Assembly (NCBI RefSeq): GCF_016863115.1 | Contig: NZ_BOOG01000008.1 | Location: forward strand, 124,001-188,000 | Reading direction: 5' to 3' | Source: Sphaerimonospora thailandensis | Lineage (GTDB): Bacteria; Actinomycetota; Actinomycetes; Streptosporangiales; Streptosporangiaceae | DNA length: 64,000 nt | Part shown: piece after piece, positions 57,007 through 64,000 of the stretch | Layout: each line of letters begins with the position of its first letter | Position numbering within the stretch: position 1 is the first letter of the stretch | Translations under genes and position numbers: made by a program | The notes under the pieces: model-generated | Told to the model about the DNA's origin: nothing | Database searches by the model: none | Seen by the model: the letters and a program-made list of their open reading frames with translations, nothing else

Positions 57007-58293
57007 TCAGAGCTCGGCCGGGAAATCAGCGAGATCCGTGGAACGGGGAGAGTGCCTGTCGGTGAGCCGGTCGGGGGAGAGCCCGCGGCGGAGCGCGCCC
57101 AGATCGGCGAGGAGCCGCTCCCACCGTGGGCCGATCACGTCGATGTCATAGCGGGCGGCGGTCGGCGGCCCCTGGGCGGCCAGCCTGGCGCGCAGCTCCT
57201 CGTCCTCGATGACCGCGCAGATCGCGTCGGCCAGAGCGTGGATCTTCTCGGGCTTGACCAGCAGCCCGTTCACGCCGTCGGTGATCAGCTCGGGCGGTCC
57301 GGTAGGGCAGGCGTAGCTGACGACCGGGAGCCCCTTGCTCATCGCCTCCAGGACCACCATGGGCCCGCCCTCGCGGCGTGAGCTGAGCACGAACATCGAC
57401 GCCTTGACCAGGTCGGCGCCGACGTCCTGGACAGGCCCCGCCAACAGCACCTGATCGGTCAGGCCGCGCTTGTCGATGGCGGCCTGCAACTTCTCCTGGC
57501 GCGGTCCGGAGCCGAAGATCAGCAGCGTCCAGTCCGGGTGCCGGGCCGCGACGTGCGCCCAGGCGCGGATCAGCAGGTCATAGCCCTTGACATGGGTGAG
57601 GCGGCCGACCGTGACCGCCGTCTTCGCGGTGAGCGGAGACAGACCGCCCTCCAGCCGGGGCACCGCGTTCGGAATCCGGGCCAGCACGCCCGGTCGCGGC
57701 CTGCCGGCGCGCTCGAAGGCGCGTTCGTAGGCCTTGAGATCGGCCTCGGTGAGCGTGACGACCGCGTCGAGCCTGCCGTACCCCCGGGTGATCCGGGAGC
57801 GTACCGAGGGCCGGTGCCCGACGAGATTGCCATGCTCCTGCCCGATCGTGATGATCTCCGGAGGGGCGAACCTGGCGGCGATCAGGTTGAGGCCCGGCCG
57901 GGTGCCGATGAGCACGCCGCCGCGCCGCGACCGGAGGTAGCGGACCAGCTTGAGATCGGTCCTCAGCGTGAACCAGTGATAGGCCGCCTCGTCCTTGGGG
58001 ACCAGCCGACTCGGGAATCGGGACAGCAGGCCCCGGCGCCGCGGCAGCCGATCGTCCAGATAGCGGATGCGGACGCCGGGGGGAACCGGGAAGAACGGCG
58101 CCTCGCGTTGCCTGACCACGCTGACGATCTCGACGTCGTGCGTGCGGGCCAGGTGCCCGGCGAGGTTGAACGCCGTACGGATCGTGCCGCCCATGCCGTT
58201 GGCGTGCAGCAGCAGAATGCGCACCTCGTGGACGTCGGGCGGCGAAGCCGATCGGGAACGCTGCCGGTCACGCGCCTCGATCGCCTTCACCAT
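57007..58293 (-). CDS. Glycosyltransferase family 4 protein
   Basis: About 428 residues of GT-B fold, retaining type. The N-terminal acceptor domain holds ILLLHANGMGGTIRTAFNLAGHL. The donor domain holds VGRLTHVKGYDLLIRAW, LLIFGSGPRQEKL, VQDVGADLVKASMFVLSSRREGGPMVVLEAMSKGLPVVSY (in part) and TDGVNGLLV, with the E-x7-E nucleotide-sugar motif. It probably builds a cell-surface polysaccharide or teichoic-type glycan. ATG 58293 is preferred; the frame extends to a TTG at 58356 through a TTACGCGGAT direct repeat. Confidence 0.88.
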   Translation of the reverse strand: MVKAIEARDRQRSRSASPPDVHEVRILLLHANGMGGTIRTAFNLAGHLARTHDVEIVSVVRQREAPFFPVPPGVRIRYLDDRLPRRRGLLSRFPSRLVPKDEAAYHWFTLRTDLKLVRYLRSRRGGVLIGTRPGLNLIAARFAPPEIITIGQEHGNLVGHRPSVRSRITRGYGRLDAVVTLTEADLKAYERAFERAGRPRPGVLARIPNAVPRLEGGLSPLTAKTAVTVGRLTHVKGYDLLIRAWAHVAARHPDWTLLIFGSGPRQEKLQAAIDKRGLTDQVLLAGPVQDVGADLVKASMFVLSSRREGGPMVVLEAMSKGLPVVSYACPTGPPELITDGVNGLLVKPEKIHALADAICAVIEDEELRARLAAQGPPTAARYDIDVIGPRWERLLADLGALRRGLSPDRLTDRHSPRSTDLADFPAEL

Positions 58294-58638
58294 CGCCTTG
58301 GCGGCGGTGCGGCGTAATGAAGATCCGCGTAACGAAAATCCGCGTAACAAGGACAAGACATGCCCCGTTCATGTCGACTGATGATCCCCTCTTCCCTGAG
58401 ACGTATCCGACAGCGCCGATGGTTGATGTGATTCAGGTCACATCACCGTGGTTTCCTCGATCGTCAGGCCCTTGATCGTCAAGGCGCAGATTGTCCCAGC
58501 GCACGACTACATTAGAACAGAATTTCGAGACCTGTCGCAACTTTCAACGCGCGGTAAATACCGGCCCTGGAAACGGCTAACGATCTTGATCGATGGGCAG
58601 AAAGTCGGCACACACCTCGCGTTCTGGAGAGTTGCGCC
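58294..58638. other. Divergent promoter region (GT4 / DUF3040)
   Basis: A 345-nt gap. It contains a duplicated ATCCGCGTAAC (about 58324 and 58339), a CRP-consensus palindrome (58425-58444) and an AT-richer stretch near 58500-58560 that could hold the DUF3040 promoter. No gene is credible. Confidence 0.5.
58425..58444. promoter_or_regulatory. CRP-consensus palindrome
   Basis: GATGTGATTCAGGTCACATC contains an exact TGTGA-N6-TCACA. It lies between divergent genes, about 130 nt from the GT4 start and 195 nt from the DUF3040 start. Confidence 0.6.
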
Positions 58639-58923
58639 ATGGCCTGGTCGCAGGACGAAGAGCGAATGCTTACGATGATCGAGCGGCATCTCACCGACGA
58701 AGACCCCAAGCTGGCTGCCAGGATCGAGTCCTTCAACCAGAGGGTGGAGCGGAGGGAGCACGGCCGGCGGCGGACGGCCGATCGTGCCGCCGGCGGGGCA
58801 GGGGCCCGCTGGCCACGCCGATCCACCATGATCATCACGTTGAGCTGGATGCTGATCGTGGTGCTGATCACGGCTCTGCTGATCATGGCTCTCCAGCACA
58901 ACGCGGCCGCCCTCCCGATCTGA
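58639..58923 (+). CDS. DUF3040-like membrane protein
   Basis: A 94-residue protein. The N-terminal helix WSQDEERMLTMIERHLTDEDPKLAARI is the DUF3040 hallmark. A basic linker and one hydrophobic span (IITLSWMLIVVLITALLIMAL) follow. Function unknown; very common in actinobacteria. ATG 58639 follows GGAGAG. Confidence 0.82.
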   Translation: MAWSQDEERMLTMIERHLTDEDPKLAARIESFNQRVERREHGRRRTADRAAGGAGARWPRRSTMIITLSWMLIVVLITALLIMALQHNAAALPI

Positions 58924-59009
58924 GCACGAGCTGTTACGCAGCCAGGCACCGACCACGATGACCGGTTTCCGCCAGCGTCCGTCGGGGACGGGGGCCGACG
59001 ATTGGAGGC

Positions 59010-59513
59010 ATGGCTTACGAGATCCGGGCTATCGAGCCCGCTGTAGTGGATCAACTCAGGAGAGTGGACGACGCGGGCCGGGAGCCGCGACAGGTCGCCG
59101 ACACCGAGGGCGGCAGCCCGCTGCGCTGCTGTCTGCGGCGGTCGGAGCCGGGGGAGGATACCCTGCTGGTCTCCTATTCGCCGCTGCGCCGCTGGATGGC
59201 CGAGACCGGCGCCGATCCCGGTCCGTATGAGGAACTGGGGCCGGTGTTCATCCACGCGGGACCGTGTGCGGGGCCGCGACCGGGCTACCCGGAGGCGATG
59301 GGTGGGCCTCGGCGCGTGTTCCGCGCCTACCGGGCCGACGGCTCCATCCTCGGTGGGCACCTGCTTGAGGAGCACCGCTCGACCGATCCCGCGATGGCGT
59401 CCGCGCTGCTGGAATCACTCCTGGACAACCCGGAGGTCGCGTTGATCCACGTTCGCGCGGTGGAGTTCGGCTGCTTCCTGTTCGAAGCACGTCGCCCCGC
59501 CCCCACTCCGTGA
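59010..59513 (+). CDS. DUF1203 family protein
   Basis: A 167-residue protein with the DUF1203 pattern PLRCCLRRSEPGEDTLLVSYSPL, GPVFIHAGPCAG and VRAVEFGCFLFEA. Function unknown. ATG 59010 has TTGGAGG upstream. Its stop abuts the C-tract of repeat array 3. Confidence 0.85.
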   Translation: MAYEIRAIEPAVVDQLRRVDDAGREPRQVADTEGGSPLRCCLRRSEPGEDTLLVSYSPLRRWMAETGADPGPYEELGPVFIHAGPCAGPRPGYPEAMGGPRRVFRAYRADGSILGGHLLEEHRSTDPAMASALLESLLDNPEVALIHVRAVEFGCFLFEARRPAPTP

Positions 59514-59770
59514 TCTTGCGAATTCTCGCACGAAAGCCTCCCGACCTGCGCGGATCCATTCCGTGATCTTGCAGATAATCGCAGGCACGCCGTACGACCT
59601 GCGTCTATGTATTAGCTGATCTTGCGGTCGCCGGGAAGTGCAAGATCACCGACAGTGTTTTCGCTGGTCAGTGGGTAGGCCTGCGAGAAACTGCAAGAAC
59701 ATGGACGTGAAGTGCCTGCTCATGGCGCCGACTGCGAGAATTCGCAAGATCACGGCAGGGGGAGGCTCTG
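59491..59770. repeat. 53-bp symmetric repeat array 3 (most complete)
   Basis: Three forward units start at 59510, 59563 and 59616 (53 bp each). Three reverse units end at 59649, 59702 and 59753. Pair sums (59510+59753, 59563+59702, 59616+59649) agree within 2, giving one dyad centre near 59632.5. The outermost units are reverse complements at 21 of 22 bases. Spacers carry GACC(A/T)GCG or GAGCAGGC at the same offset. A C-tract (CGCCCCGCCCCCAC) precedes and GGGGGAGG follows. Confidence 0.92.
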
Positions 59771-59802
59771 GGCTCGTCTTGGTCTGGCTCTGTCCGATGG
59801 CC

Positions 59803-61425
59803 TTATCCGAGGGCCTTGAGGAAGGTGGCCGCGATCGGGGCGGCGACCGCGCCACCTCCGCCGCCGCCCTCGACCACGACGGCGAAGGCGAGATCGCCTC
59901 GGTAGCCGACGAACCAGGCATGCGAGTCGAGCTCGGGGCCGGTGCCGAACTCGGCGGTCCCGGTCTTGCCCGCGGTCCCGGCCGGCAGGCCGGCGGTGCG
60001 TGCCGTGCCCTTGGTCACCACGGCCTTCATCATCGCGCGGAGCTGCTCGGCCACCCCGTCGGGCAGCGGCGCGGGCGAGGCCTTCTGCTTGAGAGACGGC
60101 ACCAGCGTGGGCGGGCGCCACGACCCGTCGGCCACGGTGGCGGCGACCCCCGCCATCACCAGCGGGCTGGCGGTGATCTCGGCCTGACCGAAGGACTCGG
60201 CCGCCAGCTCGGCGTCGCTGGTCGCCTTGGGCATGCTGCCCGTCGTCGCCGGCACGCCGATGTTGAGCGGCCGGTTGAACCCGAAATCGCCCGCCAGGTC
60301 GTACAGCTTCTGCGCACCCAGCTTCTCGGCGGTCATCGGAGCGAACGTGGTGTTGCAGGAATGGGCGTAGGAGTCCAGGAACGACAGCGAACCGAACGAC
60401 TCGTGGTCGGAGTTTCGGATCTTCAGGCCGCCGACGTTCGCTTCCGGAGGGCAGGTCACCGTCGAGGACGGGGTGACGCCGGTGGCCAGCAGCCCGGCGG
60501 CGGTGATGGTCTTGAACGTCGAACCCGGCGGATAGCGGCCGTCCAGGGCCCGGTTGAAGCCGCCCTGGCTGTTGACGACCGCGAGGATCTCACCGGACGA
60601 GGGCCGGACGGCCACCAGGGAGGTGGGTTTGGGCAGGTCGCGTACGGCATCGGCCGCGGCCTTCTGCACCCGCGGATCGAGGCTGGTCCGCACGTCCTCG
60701 CCCCGCTTGCCCTTGATCGTGTGCAGTGTCTCGCTCTCGCTGCCGACGACCTGGATCTCGGTGGTCGGGGTGCCGGCGAGCCGCCTCTCGAAGGTCTCCT
60801 GCAGGCCACCGCGTCCCACCGCGCCGCCCACACGATAGGCCGCGCCCAGCTTCTTGACGTCCTTGGCGGTGGCCTTGTCCAGAAATCCGACGAGTTGCTG
60901 CACCGAACCGCCGTCGTCGCCGTCATCGATGCGGGCGCCGCCGGCATCCATGATCGCGGCCCTGGCCGGCCAGGTCGTCTTGATCGCCAAATGGTTGGCA
61001 CCGCTCAGCGCGGGATGGACGGCGGCCGGAGACCAGTCCACCTTCCAGTGACGGTCCTTGACCACGAGCTGCAACTTGCCCTTATAGGTCCACTCGCCCA
61101 CGTTCTTGAGGGACGCGGTCGCGGTGTAGGAGGCGGTGGAGCGGTCGTCGACAGGGTCGCTCACGCGCATGCCGGTGACGGTGACCTTGGTCGCGCCCAG
61201 GTTCTTCGTGAGCTCGGCATAGGCCGCCTCGAAGCCGGCGGCCGGGGCCGCGAGTTCGGCTTTCATGGCCGTGAGGTCCCCGCGTGACCATGCGGCCGTG
61301 AAGCGCTGGGCCGTCTCCAGCGGCGTTCCCCTGGTGTGCAGCAGGTAGTAGGCACCCCCCGCCCCGGCCGCCGCGGCCACCACGACCGCGGCAGATATGA
61401 TCACGACCGTACGTCCTCGCGGCAC
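59803..61425 (-). CDS. Penicillin-binding transpeptidase with NTF2-like domain
   Basis: A 540-residue class B-type penicillin-binding protein. A membrane anchor (6-28) precedes an NTF2-like MecA_N domain (35-145), a short dimerisation-like domain and the transpeptidase domain (245-540) with Ser302 in STFK, SCN (356-358) and KTG (487-489). It cross-links peptidoglycan outside the membrane and resembles the mycobacterial PbpA/PBP-lipo group. GTG 61425 is the start. It converges with the DUF1203 gene across repeat array 3. Confidence 0.92.
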   Translation of the reverse strand: MPRGRTVVIISAAVVVAAAAGAGGAYYLLHTRGTPLETAQRFTAAWSRGDLTAMKAELAAPAAGFEAAYAELTKNLGATKVTVTGMRVSDPVDDRSTASYTATASLKNVGEWTYKGKLQLVVKDRHWKVDWSPAAVHPALSGANHLAIKTTWPARAAIMDAGGARIDDGDDGGSVQQLVGFLDKATAKDVKKLGAAYRVGGAVGRGGLQETFERRLAGTPTTEIQVVGSESETLHTIKGKRGEDVRTSLDPRVQKAAADAVRDLPKPTSLVAVRPSSGEILAVVNSQGGFNRALDGRYPPGSTFKTITAAGLLATGVTPSSTVTCPPEANVGGLKIRNSDHESFGSLSFLDSYAHSCNTTFAPMTAEKLGAQKLYDLAGDFGFNRPLNIGVPATTGSMPKATSDAELAAESFGQAEITASPLVMAGVAATVADGSWRPPTLVPSLKQKASPAPLPDGVAEQLRAMMKAVVTKGTARTAGLPAGTAGKTGTAEFGTGPELDSHAWFVGYRGDLAFAVVVEGGGGGGAVAAPIAATFLKALG

Positions 61426-61518
61426 CGTGTGACACCCCCTGAGGTCCGGATCGATCCCAGAGCCTAACGTGATCAGATGGAGATCCGCATCCCGGCTGCG
61501 TGCCGGCCCCCACAGCGA

Positions 61519-62169
61519 TCAGGTGGCCGCTTTGACGCTCGCCGCGTACTTCGGGACGTACTCCTGGCCTGACAGCCGCTGGACGGCCTCCATCACCTGA
61601 TCGGTGACCTCGCGCCGGTCGCGCGCCCGCCCGGGATCGCCGGCGAACGTCATCGGCTCGCCGATCCGGATGCCGATCCGGTACAGGCGCGGCACCGTGG
61701 CCCCCGGCGGCAGCACCTTGTCGACGCCCATCATCGCGACCGGGATCACCGGCGCGTGGGTGGTCAGCGCGAGCCAGGCGACACCGATCTTGCCGCGGTA
61801 CAGGCGGCCGTCGGGAGAGCGGGTGCCCTCGGGGTAGATGCCGAACAGTTCGCCGGCCTTCAGCACCTCCACGGCCGAGTCGAGCATGGCCTGGGCGGCC
61901 GACGCGTTCTCCCGGTCGATCGACACCGTCCCCATGCCGCGCATCCACAGGGCGGTCAGCGGGTTGCCGGTGAAGTACTCGTTCTTGGCCACGAACCGCA
62001 CCGGCCGGGGCAGCACCGCGGGCAGGATGAAGGAGTCGAGCACGGACAGGTGGTTGGAGGCGAGGATCGCCGGCCCGCTCGCGGGGACGTTGCCCCTGCC
62101 CTCGACCTTCGGTCGCCACAGCAGGCGCATCAACGGAACACTGATGATCTTGCTGGCGCGGTAAAGCAC
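61519..62169 (-). CDS. plsC: 1-Acylglycerol-3-phosphate acyltransferase (PlsC-like)
   Basis: A 216-residue lysophospholipid acyltransferase. The catalytic NHLSVLDS (HX4D) lies near residue 40, FVAKNEYF near 63, FGIYPEGTRSPDG (EGTR) near 110 and VIPVAMMG near 143. It acylates lysophosphatidate or a related acceptor at the membrane. GTG 62169 has GGAGG at ideal spacing, better than the in-frame ATG 62190. Confidence 0.92.
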   Translation of the reverse strand: MLYRASKIISVPLMRLLWRPKVEGRGNVPASGPAILASNHLSVLDSFILPAVLPRPVRFVAKNEYFTGNPLTALWMRGMGTVSIDRENASAAQAMLDSAVEVLKAGELFGIYPEGTRSPDGRLYRGKIGVAWLALTTHAPVIPVAMMGVDKVLPPGATVPRLYRIGIRIGEPMTFAGDPGRARDRREVTDQVMEAVQRLSGQEYVPKYAASVKAAT

Positions 62170-62518
62170 GGACTCTCCTCCATCGGGCACGTGCGATCAA
62201 CCTTAGGCCGCCGCGCACGTGATTGTGCCGTCGCCACGTGTGGCGTGCTCAGGTTTTGTACGGCACAGCCAACCGGGTGGAGGTGATACGCGGACGCCCC
62301 ACGAGAACGAGTCTCGCGGGGCGCCCACGCGAAGGCCGATGTGGCGGTCGCCTCCTCGGCGAGAGGCACAACACGGCTCCAGCCGAACGGTATTCCGTGA
62401 AGGCGATAATTGCGGCCCGGGGGACACAGACCACATCGACCGGTACCGACTCTAACCGACTCTCGGCCCTTGTTATTCCATCGGTCCCCCATGTCCTGGC
62501 ATAGCCCCGGAACAGGGA
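62170..62518. other. Intergenic region with hairpin
   Basis: A 349-nt gap with no credible gene; frames through it lack codon bias. It holds the plsC promoter and a hairpin at 62295-62323 that may end the DUF2809 transcript. Confidence 0.5.
62295..62323. terminator. Hairpin, probable terminator
   Basis: CGCCCCACGAGA / TCTCGCGGGGCG pair over 11 of 12 positions with a 5-nt loop. It lies about 200 nt beyond the DUF2809 stop and 126 nt upstream of plsC, so its assignment is uncertain. Confidence 0.45.
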
Positions 62519-62917
62519 TCAGCCTGGCCGGGCCGTACGGCAGGTCAGGCGATGTGCCGTCCAGCCCACGCCTGCGCCGATGGCGTACCAGAACAGGTCG
62601 GGCGGGTTGAACGAGGTGCCGAACACCAGGCGGGCGAGCACGCTGCGCGCGGCGAGTTCCTCCGGGACGCCGGTCAGCTGGAAGAACTCCACCGCCCAGC
62701 TCGCCGCGAGCGCCACCGAGGCGGCGCGGGCGGGCCGCGTACGGGGAGCGGCCGCCAGGACCAGCGCGTACAGCAGCAGCGTGTAAAGGGCGTCCCCGCC
62801 GTACTTGGCGACCGGCCCGTCGGCCACGGCCCGGATCCCGAGCCCGGCGGCGACGGTGAGCAGGGCGGCGAGCACCGCGACCGGGCGAGCGACCGGGCGT
62901 GGCTCCGAAGCAGACAT
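62519..62917 (-). CDS. DUF2809 membrane protein
   Basis: About 132 residues with four hydrophobic segments. It has the DUF2809 pattern KYGGDALYTLLLYALV and SWAVEFFQLTGVPEELAARSVLARLVFGTSFNPPDLFWYAIG (in part). Function unknown. The start is uncertain among ATG 62917, 62926 and 62941. Confidence 0.8.
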   Translation of the reverse strand: MSASEPRPVARPVAVLAALLTVAAGLGIRAVADGPVAKYGGDALYTLLLYALVLAAAPRTRPARAASVALAASWAVEFFQLTGVPEELAARSVLARLVFGTSFNPPDLFWYAIGAGVGWTAHRLTCRTARPG

Positions 62918-62970
62918 GACCGCCATTTTCCCCACGATCATGCCCGGCGGCGCCGTCCGGCATGATCGGG

Positions 62971-64000
62971 TCAGCGTAGCTTCTGGAAGAACTCGCGGAC
63001 GTCGCAGACCAGTAGATCGGGGGCCTCCATCGCGAGGAAGTGGCCGCCCCTGTCGAGTTCGGTCCAGCGTGCGACGTCGTGGTCGCGCTCGGCCCATCGG
63101 CGGATGGTCACGTCATGGGCGGAGACCAGCACGCCGGTCGGCACCGTCCGGCGCTGGACCACCGCCCAGTCGCCCGCGCCCCATTCCCCACCGTCCTCGG
63201 CGCCAGTCTGGCCCCAGTCGTTCGCGGAGATCTCCTCGTAGTAGATCTGTGCGGCCGATCCGGCCGTGCCGGTCAGCCAGTACAGCGAGACGTCGGTCAG
63301 GATGCGGTCGCGATCGATGCTGTCCTCGGGCAGCCCCTCCTCCGGGTCGGTGAGCTCCTTGAACTTCTCCACGATCCAGGCGAGCTGGCCGACGGGCGAG
63401 TCGTGCAGGCCGTACGTCACGGTCTGCGGCCGTTTGGAGTTGCACTGCAGGTAGCCGTCGTTGAAGTTCTGCATCCGGTCCCAGCGTCTCTGCTCCACAT
63501 CCGACAGGCCGTCCATCTCGCCTTCCTCACCGACCGGGAAGGTGAGCAGGGCGTTGATGTGGACGCCGATGACATGATCCGGGGCCTGCCGGCCCATCTG
63601 CGGGGCCACCCACGCGCCGGTGTCGTAGCCCTGCACGCCGTACCGCTCGTAACCGAGCAGCGCCATCAGTCGCGTGAGCACAGCGGCCATCTTGGCCGCG
63701 TTCATGCCCGGGCCGGCCAGCGGTGTGGAGAATCCGAATCCCGGAAGTGACGGGATCACCAGGTGGAAGGCGGTGGCGGGGTCGGCGCCGTGCCCGCGGG
63801 GGTCGCTGAGCGGGCCGATGACGTCGAGGAAGTCCACTACGCCGCCCGGCCAGCCGTGCAGCAGCAGCAACGGCGTGGCGTCGGGCTCGGGAGAGCGTAT
63901 GTGCAGGAAGTGGACGCTCTGCCCATCGATGGCGGTGAGGTACTGCGGGTGCTCGTTGAGCGCGGCCTCGTGCGCCCGCCAGTCGTAGCCCGTACGCCAG
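62971..64000 (-). CDS. Epoxide hydrolase, N-terminus beyond window
   Basis: At least 343 residues, partial at the 5' end. It belongs to the epoxide hydrolase N-terminal (EHN) family of alpha/beta hydrolases. It has [18 protein letters not shown], oxyanion [14 protein letters not shown], nucleophile Asp in VQGYDTGAW, lid Tyr residues in [12 protein letters not shown] and catalytic His near [14 protein letters not shown]. It hydrolyses epoxides to diols; the substrate is unknown. The C-terminus is complete. Confidence 0.9.
   Translation of the reverse strand, partial: WRTGYDWRAHEAALNEHPQYLTAIDGQSVHFLHIRSPEPDATPLLLLHGWPGGVVDFLDVIGPLSDPRGHGADPATAFHLVIPSLPGFGFSTPLAGPGMNAAKMAAVLTRLMALLGYERYGVQGYDTGAWVAPQMGRQAPDHVIGVHINALLTFPVGEEGEMDGLSDVEQRRWDRMQNFNDGYLQCNSKRPQTVTYGLHDSPVGQLAWIVEKFKELTDPEEGLPEDSIDRDRILTDVSLYWLTGTAGSAAQIYYEEISANDWGQTGAEDGGEWGAGDWAVVQRRTVPTGVLVSAHDVTIRRWAERDHDVARWTELDRGGHFLAMEAPDLLVCDVREFFQKLR

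Noticed and set aside
62170-62518. Possible riboswitch or small gene upstream of plsC.
   Set aside because: Only one hairpin is present; no conserved aptamer motif was recognised and frames lack coding bias.

Overview
The window is a 64 kb stretch of a high-GC, gene-dense actinobacterial chromosome. Codon use is strongly G/C at third positions and GTG/TTG starts are common. Several gene families here (DUF5999, DUF3040, DUF3311 plus MctP, AMIN/GerMN lipoprotein-like proteins, the GarA-FtsR-DUF151-MerR-gcvP locus, ManC with a PMM-like tail) are actinobacterial hallmarks. A Streptosporangiales-type organism (Nonomuraea, Streptosporangium and relatives) fits best, but this is inference. There are no insertion sequences, phage genes, tRNAs, rRNAs or cas genes.

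Layout. 0-10.9 kb: stress and housekeeping genes (CBS protein, hemerythrin, ferritin-like protein, Tex, SDR, SnoaL-like protein, RecQ, HPF-like protein, phosphodiesterase). 11-18 kb: AMIN/GerMN secreted protein, PH-domain protein, wax ester synthase/DGAT, a DUF3311-MctP monocarboxylate transporter operon with a CRP-like site, and a CocE/NonD hydrolase. 18-26 kb: a trp leader and attenuator in front of a fused anthranilate synthase TrpE(G), an ABC transporter pair, ThyX, a secreted protein, a BNR-repeat protein and a flavohemoglobin. 26-37 kb: pgsA2, a mannose-1-phosphate guanylyltransferase fused to a degenerate PMM domain, then garA, ftsR, a DUF151 nuclease and a MerR gene, then a tandem glycine riboswitch controlling gcvP. 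37-41 kb: DUF5999, a TetR regulator and an RpoD-family sigma factor. 41-48 kb: a classical menaquinone cluster (menE, menB-menD, menF) with DedA and YigZ genes inside it. 48-53.7 kb: SGNH hydrolase, HxlR regulator beside the remnant of a histidine kinase, ABC exporter, MOSC protein. 53.7-57 kb: a probable copper/envelope module (BNR lipoprotein, Tat multicopper oxidase, small membrane protein). 57-64 kb: glycosyltransferase, DUF3040, DUF1203, a penicillin-binding transpeptidase, PlsC, DUF2809 and an epoxide hydrolase cut by the window end.

The most unusual content is not coding. Three intergenic loci (10865-11056, 40569-40741, 59510-59753) carry the same undescribed repeat. A 22-bp unit starting GTGATCTTGC recurs at a 53-bp pitch (51-53 bp between neighbours), with a conserved GACCWG core inside every spacer. 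The units run forward and then in reverse around a central dyad, and the whole array lies between a C-rich tract and a G-rich tract. A second theme is short tandem duplications and triplications (11-19 bp units) at gene 3' ends, several containing a stop codon. A third is heavy use of the octamer GCCGTACG, which also forms both arms of two strong terminators.
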